Source: Pseudomonas chlororaphis subsp. chlororaphis
Lineage (GTDB): Bacteria > Pseudomonadota > Gammaproteobacteria > Pseudomonadales > Pseudomonadaceae
Length of the DNA stretch: 64,000 nucleotides
Direction: 5' to 3'
NCBI RefSeq assembly: GCF_003945765.1
Contig: NZ_CP027712.1
Span: forward strand, 4,216,001 to 4,280,000
The first letter of the stretch is position 1; each line of letters starts with the position of its first letter. This document shows, one piece after another, positions 1 to 8,251 of this stretch. Made by a program: the position numbers and the translations under genes. The notes below the pieces were generated by a model that was given only the letters and a program-made list of their open reading frames with translations, had not been told where the DNA came from and did not search any database.

Positions 1-3000
1 GCTGCTGCATGGCCTTGGTCAAGCCCTTGCTGGAGTCGAAGGCGAAGATCCCCACGTTCGGGTCATAGAAGTAGTAGCGACGGCCCTCGGCGGTCTGTGT
101 GCTGCCCACCATCATCGAGTGGTTCTGGGTGTTGAGGGCGAACATCGAGGTGCCGCTGCTGGCGGCCAGCCGCGACACCACCTCGGACAACTTGACCTGC
201 CCCAGCTCCCTGGAAGCCTGGACCGCTTCGACATTGGAATGCAGGCGGATCAGGCTGTTCTTGAGCAGCGTCGAGCTGCCCGCTTGAGGGTCGGCGGAGG
301 CCAGGAACAGCTTCTGTACCAGGCTGTTGACGCCCGCCTCGCCACCGCTGGCCAGGGCCACGGCCATCGCCCGGACCAGGGGGTAGCAACGGCCGCCGGA
401 GCGGTCGCCCACCAGCGACAGGTAGAAGTCCTGCGGCGCCAGCCGGTCGAAGACACTGCCGGCCTTGTGGAAGTCTTCACTGAACACCGCGGTCTGGCGC
501 AGCACCTTGTCAATGTACTCGGCCTGGGCGGTTTCCGTGATGCGCCCGCTCAGGGCGCCACGCTCGCGGGGCGTGAGGGTGCCGTCGAGAAACAGCTGCT
601 TCATCTTCAGGGCCGACATCCGGTCGTCCACCCCGGGAATCTTGATCTCGCGGAAATCCCGCAAGCCGTCGCTGAACGCCGTGCCCCGCGCGCCGCGCTG
701 ATAGGCCTCGGCAATCGCATAACGCTCGCCGACGCTGCTGGCGCGCTCCTCGCCTGCGCCCTGGATCGCCGTATCGTCGGTGCGCACCACCGCGGCGCTA
801 CCGTCCTTGGCCTTGATCTGCTGCCAGAGCCAGGTCTTTTCCACCGAGCCGGCTTCGCGCAACACCGGGTCGTACTGCGCCCGGTAGTAGTCCTGGGTGA
901 GGTTGAGCTGCTTGATCTGCTGGTCGATCAGGCCCTTGTCGCTGGCCCCGCGCCGGTCTTGCTGGAGTTGGTAGCGCTTGTCGGCCAGCTGTTGGATATC
1001 GGCGTTGACCTTGACCTGGACCGCTTCGCGCAGTTGGTTCCAGGCGGCGATCGCCGGATGCTCGGGAGAAAAGGCGCCATCGCGGTAGACACCGTCGGCC
1101 ACCCCGTCGACCGACACCCCGAACTGGGTCGCGACTTTCTTCAGGTTCTGGTGCACCTGCTCGCGGTAGGCGGCGAACTCGGCCCGGTTGCGTTCCACCA
1201 CCTGAGGGTCGGCGTTCTGGATCTGCAGGGGTTGCGCGCCGTCGCGCAGCTTCGGCCAGACCATCTGGCCGTCGCGCTGGTACTCCTGGCGCTGGAACAC
1301 CAGCTGCCACTGGCCGTCGACGTACTGCATGTAGGCCGCGGCCAGGCCCTCGGCGGTGCCGGCGACCTGATAGTCCTTGTAGTCGACCGCCATCACCACG
1401 TTGTCGTACAGCAGCGAGCTGTTGACCCGACCGTCGTGGTAGACCCGGAAGGTATTGGCGTCCAGGCTGGTCACCACCAGCGAGCAGCCCGACAAGGTGC
1501 CGGTGAAGAGGAAGCTGCCCGCGGCCGCGTGCTTGGGAATGTCCACATAGGCCGGCGCGGCATTGGCCTGGTTCGGCCCGTTGTAGCCTAGAAAATACGC
1601 CGGCACGCTGTCGACGCCGCTGCCGGCAATGTCATTGGCGCTGTGCTCGGTGTATTCGAGCTCGTACAGGTTCGGCGCGACCTTGACCAACTGCACGTTG
1701 CCCTGGGCCGGCAGGCGTCCCGACTTGACCAGGGCCTCGGCACTCAGGGTATGGGTCTTGGCGAACTGCACAGGGTCGGCGGCGAACTGCTGGATGTCGG
1801 CGCTGCCCTGGCGCGGTTCGAACCCGGCGCCCAGGGACGCCAGCCCGGTCTTGAGCTGCAGGTCTTTGGCCGCCTGCCCCAGCAGCGCGGGCAGCGGGCC
1901 AACGCTGGTGAAACGCGGCGGATGGAACTCCTCGGCCGCCGGCAAGCCTTGGTTGACGATGGGCAGCACACGGGCCATCACCCCGTCGTACAGCTCGCCG
2001 TGCAGCGCCTCCTGGCTGCCTTCGGCGCGGTAGCGGTCGAACATTTGCAACAGGTCCTGGCCGATGCTGCCCGGCCCCTGGGGTTCATAACGGGCGGCGA
2101 CATACAGGGTCTCGAAGAACGAGTGATAACCGTTGCGGATCATGAAGGCCGCGTTGGCCATCTGGAACTGCCAGTACTGCTTGACGCTCAGCGCACTACC
2201 GAACAACTCCGGCAAGGCATTGCTGACGGTCTGGGTGGTCCCGGAAATACCGCCCACGAAGGGCGTGTCCAGGTCGTTCATGTAGCGGGTGGCGGCATTG
2301 CCCGGGTCGGGACGGAACTGGCTGTAGCTGCGGTACTTGTCGTCCGCGATCAGGAAGGTGGTATCGGCCTGGACCTGCTCCGGGTGGGTATTGAGGATCA
2401 GGTAAGGGTCAGGCTGATTCAGCCGGTTGTTGATCATGACCTTGTCGGCGCCACTTGGCGGCGCCAGCGCGGCATGGGCATTGACCGGCACCGCGGCCTT
2501 GGAAAAGCTGTCGGCCACCGGGCGCAGGGCATGGAACAGCGCCTGCTTGCGCAGGCTGCGGCCCTGGTCGCTCGACAGCAGCGCCTCGACCGTCGGGCGC
2601 AGTTTGCCATCGGCCGGCGCAAGCCCTTCGGGGCCGCGCAGCAACAGGGTCAGCAGTTGGCTGTCCAGGGAACGCTCGACCGCCACCTGATCGAAGACAT
2701 GCACTTTCGGGTTGCCAGGATGCTGCGCCGCGTTGGCCGCGGCGACCCGTTGGGTTTCCGCGTCGATCGCCCGGGCCCGCCATGGCTCGTACAGCGGCGC
2801 CAGCAGCAACTTGGCCTGGGCAATGTCGCTCTGTACATAACCGCCTTGCAGGACCTTGGCCACCGCCTGGTTGTTCACCAGCTTGTCGGCCAGGCCGAAC
2901 AGCAACGCGTCGTTGTCGCGGCTCTGCCAGACCGACGCGGCGAAGGCCTGCTCCCAGAGCACCTTGTTCAGGTTGTTGCCCTTGATATCGCGCAGGCTGG

Positions 3001-4594
3001 CGCGGCTGTGTTCCGGCATCAGCACCCCGGCCGGGGTGATGTGGTTGCGTTCGAGCAAGCGGGTCAGCTGCTGCGTGAAGGCCGCGCGTTCGCGGCTGCC
3101 TTCGAACAGGCGGCTGGCCTTGATGCCACCATCGCGCAGCTGCTCCAGCTTGTCGAAAAACGCCGCGTTGTATTGATACAGGGCGTCGGTCTGCGCCTTG
3201 CTCAGGTGGCTGCTGCTGACCTTGTCGCCGTCGACGGTCATCAGCGCAAAAGGCGTCGCAGCGCGGTACTCGCCGCCCTGAGGCATTTCCAGCAGGTACT
3301 GGCGCTCGGCAAGGCCCACCGAGCGTTCGAGCTCGTGGATATTGACGAAGACGCCGTCACGGTCGGGGTGGTAACTGTTCTGGCGAAAACCTTCCAGGCC
3401 AATGGTCTGGAAGCTGGCGATGTCCGCGTTCTGGTTGATCAGCTCGCTCAAGGCACCGGCCAGGGGCACTTCGCGGGTGACGGTGGTGCTGGGCGACTGG
3501 CCGGAAACCTGGATGCCGACCTGGTTCGGCACCTTGCGATCGACGCTGGTCAACAGCAGCTTGTGGCCGTTGCCCAGCACCTGGGCCTTGAAGCCTTCGC
3601 GCAAGGAACTTTCCGACACCAGGTGGTTGGCGAAGTACTGCTCGACAAAGGACGTCTTGACCAGCACCGAGCGAATCGGCGCGTAGGTTGGCGAGCGGAA
3701 GGACGGCGGCTCGTTCTTCAGCCGGTACTGTTGCTGCCAGGCCAGGGAGCGGGCCGCGGTGCCGAAGGAGAAGTTCAGCACCCCGTCGGTGGGCACCACC
3801 AGCCTGCCGTTCTCCAGGAAGAAGTCCTTGAAGCGCCCATCGGTGCTGGCATTGACCAGCGCCACGTTCATGCGGATATAGCCGGGGCGCTCTTCCATCA
3901 TCAGCAGGGAAATGTTCACCGGCAGATCGTCGGAGGCCCGGGGCGCCTTGGCCAGCGCGCCGAGGCTCGCGGCCTGCTGCTCGGGCGTGGCCTTGAGCAA
4001 GGTGTTGTAGCGGGCGCTGACGTCCTTGTAGGCCTGCAGTTCGGAGAACAGTGTCACGTAGGCCTGGCTGAAGGTGGAGTCGGCCACCTGGATGGTCAAC
4101 TGCTGCTCCAGGCGCTTGATCCGCCCGTCGAGCTTGTCCTGCTTGGCCAGCGCATCGGCCTTCAGGCCCTTGATGTCCAACTGCTTGGCGCCACCGGGGC
4201 TGAGCATGCCCAGGGCCTTGTTCCAGGTGCTGTCATAGTGGGTGATCGCCGTCTGCTGGCGGCTGTACAACTGGATGTCGCGGTCCAGTTGCAGCTTGTA
4301 GGCGCTGGTGGCCGGGGTGTCGGGAATGGCGTTCATCTGTTTGCGGCGTTGTTGCAGGGTCTGCAACTGGTCGCCGACCGAGACCGGGTTGTCCTGCATC
4401 TGATAGTGCTGGGCGGCCAGCACGCTCAGGGTGCTCTGCTGCATTTCCAGCAGGCGCTCGCCGACCTGGGCGATGTACGCGGCGCGCTCGTCGGCGCTCA
4501 TGTTGAACCATTCGGTTTGCCTGCCTGCCGCCTTGACCTGTTGATCGATCAGGGTATTGAGCAGGCGCGTGAAGTCCTTGGACATGGAAGCCAT
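1..4594 (-). CDS. fitD: FitD, Mcf-like insecticidal toxin (N-terminal 1531 codons, truncated by window edge)
   Basis: This open frame runs off the left edge with no stop codon. The start at 4594 is preceded by AAGGATCACTGCA, a good ribosome site; a second ATG lies three codons in. The N-terminus is hydrophilic with long helical, Gln/Lys-rich stretches and has no signal peptide, as expected of a type I substrate. Two enzyme-like signatures are visible. An LSGC motif has its Cys at 1037 and a His at 1053. Further on, RCY (Cys1403) is followed by His1492 in NHSMMVG and Asp1511 in YDPNVG, matching the Cys-His-Asp order of the MCF/C58-type cysteine protease found in MARTX toxins and Photorhabdus Mcf. 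FitD of Pseudomonas is about 3000 residues, so roughly half is seen. The gene follows fitABC, its presumed exporter, after a 121-bp gap. Identity rests on this gene order and the Mcf-type domain. Confidence 0.86.
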   Translation of the reverse strand, partial: MASMSKDFTRLLNTLIDQQVKAAGRQTEWFNMSADERAAYIAQVGERLLEMQQSTLSVLAAQHYQMQDNPVSVGDQLQTLQQRRKQMNAIPDTPATSAYKLQLDRDIQLYSRQQTAITHYDSTWNKALGMLSPGGAKQLDIKGLKADALAKQDKLDGRIKRLEQQLTIQVADSTFSQAYVTLFSELQAYKDVSARYNTLLKATPEQQAASLGALAKAPRASDDLPVNISLLMMEERPGYIRMNVALVNASTDGRFKDFFLENGRLVVPTDGVLNFSFGTAARSLAWQQQYRLKNEPPSFRSPTYAPIRSVLVKTSFVEQYFANHLVSESSLREGFKAQVLGNGHKLLLTSVDRKVPNQVGIQVSGQSPSTTVTREVPLAGALSELINQNADIASFQTIGLEGFRQNSYHPDRDGVFVNIHELERSVGLAERQYLLEMPQGGEYRAATPFALMTVDGDKVSSSHLSKAQTDALYQYNAAFFDKLEQLRDGGIKASRLFEGSRERAAFTQQLTRLLERNHITPAGVLMPEHSRASLRDIKGNNLNKVLWEQAFAASVWQSRDNDALLFGLADKLVNNQAVAKVLQGGYVQSDIAQAKLLLAPLYEPWRARAIDAETQRVAAANAAQHPGNPKVHVFDQVAVERSLDSQLLTLLLRGPEGLAPADGKLRPTVEALLSSDQGRSLRKQALFHALRPVADSFSKAAVPVNAHAALAPPSGADKVMINNRLNQPDPYLILNTHPEQVQADTTFLIADDKYRSYSQFRPDPGNAATRYMNDLDTPFVGGISGTTQTVSNALPELFGSALSVKQYWQFQMANAAFMIRNGYHSFFETLYVAARYEPQGPGSIGQDLLQMFDRYRAEGSQEALHGELYDGVMARVLPIVNQGLPAAEEFHPPRFTSVGPLPALLGQAAKDLQLKTGLASLGAGFEPRQGSADIQQFAADPVQFAKTHTLSAEALVKSGRLPAQGNVQLVKVAPNLYELEYTEHSANDIAGSGVDSVPAYFLGYNGPNQANAAPAYVDIPKHAAAGSFLFTGTLSGCSLVVTSLDANTFRVYHDGRVNSSLLYDNVVMAVDYKDYQVAGTAEGLAAAYMQYVDGQWQLVFQRQEYQRDGQMVWPKLRDGAQPLQIQNADPQVVERNRAEFAAYREQVHQNLKKVATQFGVSVDGVADGVYRDGAFSPEHPAIAAWNQLREAVQVKVNADIQQLADKRYQLQQDRRGASDKGLIDQQIKQLNLTQDYYRAQYDPVLREAGSVEKTWLWQQIKAKDGSAAVVRTDDTAIQGAGEERASSVGERYAIAEAYQRGARGTAFSDGLRDFREIKIPGVDDRMSALKMKQLFLDGTLTPRERGALSGRITETAQAEYIDKVLRQTAVFSEDFHKAGSVFDRLAPQDFYLSLVGDRSGGRCYPLVRAMAVALASGGEAGVNSLVQKLFLASADPQAGSSTLLKNSLIRLHSNVEAVQASRELGQVKLSEVVSRLAASSGTSMFALNTQNHSMMVGSTQTAEGRRYYFYDPNVGIFAFDSSKGLTKAMQQ

Positions 4595-4715
4595 TGCAGT
4601 GATCCTTTGTCTGTTTTGAGCGAAGCCCTTCGTGTCGCGAAAGGCTGCCTGTCGCTATGAATATCCGGGGTGGGGAGGCATGCCTGGTTCGTGGGTACTC
4701 CTGCCGTCAGTGGGT

Positions 4716-6863
4716 TCAATCCTTCATCTGCAAAGCCCACTGCCGGGCGTACAGCCCGTCCAGGGCGAGCAGTTGTTCGTGGGTGCCCTGTTCGAGCACC
4801 CGGCCCTGATCGATGACCAGGATCCGGTCGGCGTGGCGCAGGGTATTGAGCCGGTGGGCCACGCTGATCACCGTGCGGCCCTGGGCGATGCCTTGCAGGT
4901 TGGCCATCACCGCCGCTTCCGACTCGTAGTCCAGGGCGCTGGTGGCCTCGTCCAGGAGCAGGATTCCGGGGTTGCTCAGCAGCGCCCGGGCCAGGGCGAT
5001 GCGCTGGCGCTGGCCGCCGGAAAGCTGGCCGCCGCGCTCGCCGACCTGGGTCTCGTAGCCCTGGGCCAGGGCTTCGATAAAGGCCGCCGCTCCCGCCAGG
5101 CTGGCGGCGTGCTGCACCTCGGCATCGCTGGCCTGGGGCCGGCACAGGCGGATGTTCTCGGCCACGCTGCCGGCGAACAGCACGCTTTCCTGCAGCACCA
5201 CGCTCATGTTGCGGCGCAGGGCCACCGGGTCGGCGATGGCCAGGTCGATGCCGTCCACCAGCACCCGGCCGTGCTGGGGCACATAGAGGCGCTGCAACAG
5301 GCGGGTCAGGGTCGATTTGCCGGAGCCGGAAGGCCCGGTGATGCCGACAAATTCCCCCGGCCGAATCTCCAGGTCGAGGCTGCGCAGGACCTCCTGGCCG
5401 TCCTCCTCATAGCGAAAGCGCACACCCTGGAAACTCACTCCGCCCTGCAACGCCGGCACCGAGGCCAGGCCGCCGCTGCCGCTGCCGCTTTCGCACTCAG
5501 TGTCGAGAATGTCGCCCAGGCGCCGCAGGGAAATCAGCGTGTGCTGGAAGTCCTGCCAGACCTGGGCCAGGCGCAGGATCGGCTCCACCACATGGCCGGC
5601 CAGCATGTTGAAGGCCACCAGCTGGCCGGGGCTCAACTGGCCGTCCAGCACCAGCATCACCCCCCACCACAGCAACAGCGCCGCGGTGAGTTTCTGGATC
5701 ACGCCGATGCCCTGCCCGGCCCAGATGCCGACGATGCGGGTGTGGAACGCCGCGCGCACATAGGCCGCCAGCTGGCGTTGCCACTGCTGCTGGAAGCCGC
5801 TTTCGATGGCCCCGGTCTTGATGGTCTCGATGCCGGTCACGGCCTCGGTGAGAAAGGCCGTGTTGGCCGCGTTCAACTCGTATTCGCGCAAGGCCCGGCT
5901 GCGCAGCAAGGGCCCCACGCACAGCCAGAACAGGAAGTACAAGGCCAGGGAGCCGACCACCACCCAGGTCAGCAGCGGCGCGTAGGCATACATCACGGCG
6001 ATGAACAGCCCGCAGAAGGCCAGGTCCAGCACCAGGGTCAGGGCCGAGCCGGTGAGGAACTGGCGGATTTGCTGCATCTCGCCGACCCGGGCGATGATCT
6101 CGCCGGTCTGCCGCCCCTGGAAATAGCCCAGCGGCAGCTGGATCAGGTGCTGGTACAGGCGCGCCGACAACTCGGCGTTGATCCTGCTCGCCACGTTGCT
6201 GAACAGCCAGGAACGCAGCAGGCCGAACAAGGGCTCGAACAGCGCCAGGGCCAGCATGGCGATGCCCAGCACCTGCAGGCTGGACAGGCCGCGGCTGACC
6301 AGGACCCGGTCGATAATGTTCTCGAACAGCAGCGGCGTGACCAGCGCCACCAGTTGCAGCATCAGCGACACCAGCAGCACGCTGCGAAACTGCCGTACAT
6401 GCTTGAGGATCGACGGCAGGAACCAGCCGATGCCGAAACCGCGCACCCTGGGTTCGACATGCCGCTCGGCCAGCAGCAGCAACTGGCCCTGCCAGAGCGC
6501 TGCCAGCTCCTCGCGAGACAAGCTCTGGCACTGCCCCTGCAACGGCCAGAACAGCCGCACCTGGTCGCCGTCCACCGCGTCCAGCACCGCCCAGCCCTGG
6601 CTGGTTTCCAACAGGGCCGGCAACGGCAGGTGCTGCAAGCGCTGTACATGGCTCTGCACCGCCCGCGCCCGCAGGCCGATCCAGCCGGCGCAGCGCCGCA
6701 GATCGAGGCTGTCGGCCAGACCCTCGACCCGCCCCAGGCGGTGGTTCAACTGCGCCGCGCTGATGCTCAGGTCGAAACGCCGAGCGGCCCAGGCCAGGGC
6801 GTGCAGGCCGGTATCGAGGACAGTCGGCGACTGTTCGGCCGCGGGATTGAAGGCGGTGGTCAT
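4716..6863 (-). CDS. fitC: FitC, type I secretion ABC exporter (permease-ATPase)
   Basis: This 715-residue protein has the order N-terminal C39-like domain, six-helix membrane domain, ATPase domain. The N-terminus reads LDTGLHALAWAARRFDL, which aligns with the HlyB start (DYGLYAL); the peptidase Cys is replaced, so this is a substrate-docking domain, not a protease. The ATPase has [36 protein letters not shown] and an H-loop SVAHR, all intact. ATG at 6863 has GGGAGCGTTGAGC upstream and lies two bases after the fitB stop, so the two are translationally coupled. It should form an inner-membrane exporter with FitA and FitB for FitD. A further in-frame extension to 6989 exists but overlaps fitB and lacks a ribosome site. 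Confidence 0.88.
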   Translation of the reverse strand: MTTAFNPAAEQSPTVLDTGLHALAWAARRFDLSISAAQLNHRLGRVEGLADSLDLRRCAGWIGLRARAVQSHVQRLQHLPLPALLETSQGWAVLDAVDGDQVRLFWPLQGQCQSLSREELAALWQGQLLLLAERHVEPRVRGFGIGWFLPSILKHVRQFRSVLLVSLMLQLVALVTPLLFENIIDRVLVSRGLSSLQVLGIAMLALALFEPLFGLLRSWLFSNVASRINAELSARLYQHLIQLPLGYFQGRQTGEIIARVGEMQQIRQFLTGSALTLVLDLAFCGLFIAVMYAYAPLLTWVVVGSLALYFLFWLCVGPLLRSRALREYELNAANTAFLTEAVTGIETIKTGAIESGFQQQWQRQLAAYVRAAFHTRIVGIWAGQGIGVIQKLTAALLLWWGVMLVLDGQLSPGQLVAFNMLAGHVVEPILRLAQVWQDFQHTLISLRRLGDILDTECESGSGSGGLASVPALQGGVSFQGVRFRYEEDGQEVLRSLDLEIRPGEFVGITGPSGSGKSTLTRLLQRLYVPQHGRVLVDGIDLAIADPVALRRNMSVVLQESVLFAGSVAENIRLCRPQASDAEVQHAASLAGAAAFIEALAQGYETQVGERGGQLSGGQRQRIALARALLSNPGILLLDEATSALDYESEAAVMANLQGIAQGRTVISVAHRLNTLRHADRILVIDQGRVLEQGTHEQLLALDGLYARQWALQMKD

Positions 6864-6865
6864 GC

Positions 6866-8251
6866 TCAACGCTCCCGCAACGCTTCGGACTGATACTCGC
6901 GAATCGGGCTCAGCAGGTAATTGATCACCCGCCGCTCGCCGGTGCGGATCTCGCCGGTCACGCTCATCCCGGCCTGCAAGGGCATCCACCCCTGCCCCGC
7001 GGCGATCGCGGCGCGCTCCAGGCGGATCCGGGTGGGGAACACCAGGCCCAGCTGTTCGTCCTTGATGGCGTCGCCGGAGACATGCTCGACCGTGCCGCGC
7101 AAGGTGCCGTAGCGGGTGTAGGGAAAGGCATCGACCTTGATCTCCACCGGCTGCCCGGCCCTGACGAAACCGACGTCCTTGTTCAGCACCATGACCTCGG
7201 CATCCAGCTCGGCGCCCTCGGGCACTATCACCAGCAGTTGCTGCGCCGGCTGCACCGCGCCGCCCAGGGTATGCACCGCCAGTTGCTGGACCACCCCGTC
7301 TACCGGCGCCAGCAGGGTTTGCAGGCGCTGCCGGTCGCGGCCGCGGATCAGTTGCTGTTCGAGCACCGCGACATCCTGGTGGCTGCGGTTGAGCAGGTCG
7401 TGCTGTTCGCGCTGGGTCCTGGCCAGGAAGCTGTCGCGCTGCTCCCGGCGGTTCTGCGCCTGGGCCTTGAGTACCTGCAACTCGGCATGTTGCTGGGCCA
7501 GGGAACGCTCGACCTCCAGCTGCTCCTTTTCCTGTTCGAGCAATTCGACCCGGGGCATCAGTTGTTCGGCCGCCATCGCCCGGCGCGCATCGAGGCGCCG
7601 GCGGACGTTGCTGGCCAGCTTGCCCAGGGCGGCGATCTCGCCATTGCGGGCCCGCTGGTTGGCCTGGTTGATGGCGATCTCGGCATTGAGGCTGTCGAGG
7701 TTGGCGCGGATCTCCTTCCAGGTACTCGCCAACTGTTCCCGCGCCGCCGCGAGCTGTTCCGCGTCCAGGCCGTCCGGCGCCTGGTAGCTGCCCAGCGGGT
7801 CCGGGGTCAGCAGCGCGCGGGCCCGGGCCAGCTCCAGGCGCTTGAACGCCAGTTGCGCGCGCAACTCGCTCAATTCGGCGTCGATGCCGATCGGGTTCAG
7901 CGCCACCAGCACGTCGCCGGCCTTGACCCGCTGCCCGTCCCGCACATGGATGGCCCGCACTTCGCCGGCCTCATGGGCCTGGATCACCTTGGTGTAGCTG
8001 GAGACCATCAGGCGCCCCGCGGCACTGGCATGGATGTCGAGGAAACCGAGGATTGCCCAGCCCAGGGCCAGCAGGATCGACAGGATCAACAGCAGTGCCG
8101 TGCCGCGCGCCCAGGGCGCGGGCGGGCGCTCGACGATCTCCAGGTAACCGGGCTGGAACTCGTATTCGTCGCGGCTACGCCCCCGCAGCGCCGGCGCCTC
8201 GCGCAGCTGCTGCCAGGCGCGCCGCAAGGGGGTCAATAAGCCGCGCATCAT
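6866..8251 (-). CDS. fitB: FitB, HlyD-family membrane fusion protein
   Basis: This protein of 461 residues is the periplasmic adaptor of the type I secretion system. One membrane helix lies near residues 48-70 (ALLLILSILLALGWAILGFL), followed by a biotinyl-lipoyl-like segment (VIQAHEAGEVRAIHVRDGQ), a long Gln/Glu/Arg-rich coiled-coil hairpin, and a beta-barrel region ending in SPIREYQSEALRER, the usual HlyD tail. The start ATG at 8251 overlaps the fitA stop (ATGA) and a second ATG follows directly; AAGGAGG just upstream could serve either one. It links the FitA and FitC ATPases to an outer-membrane TolC-like channel (FitE in known fit clusters), which would lie beyond the left edge. Confidence 0.9.
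   Translation of the reverse strand: MMRGLLTPLRRAWQQLREAPALRGRSRDEYEFQPGYLEIVERPPAPWARGTALLLILSILLALGWAILGFLDIHASAAGRLMVSSYTKVIQAHEAGEVRAIHVRDGQRVKAGDVLVALNPIGIDAELSELRAQLAFKRLELARARALLTPDPLGSYQAPDGLDAEQLAAAREQLASTWKEIRANLDSLNAEIAINQANQRARNGEIAALGKLASNVRRRLDARRAMAAEQLMPRVELLEQEKEQLEVERSLAQQHAELQVLKAQAQNRREQRDSFLARTQREQHDLLNRSHQDVAVLEQQLIRGRDRQRLQTLLAPVDGVVQQLAVHTLGGAVQPAQQLLVIVPEGAELDAEVMVLNKDVGFVRAGQPVEIKVDAFPYTRYGTLRGTVEHVSGDAIKDEQLGLVFPTRIRLERAAIAAGQGWMPLQAGMSVTGEIRTGERRVINYLLSPIREYQSEALRER

Noticed and set aside
1643..4660. Open frame of 1005 codons on the plus strand
   Set aside because: It is antisense to fitD, rich in Gln, Val and His as usual for mirror frames of GC-rich genes, and has no family resemblance or ribosome site.
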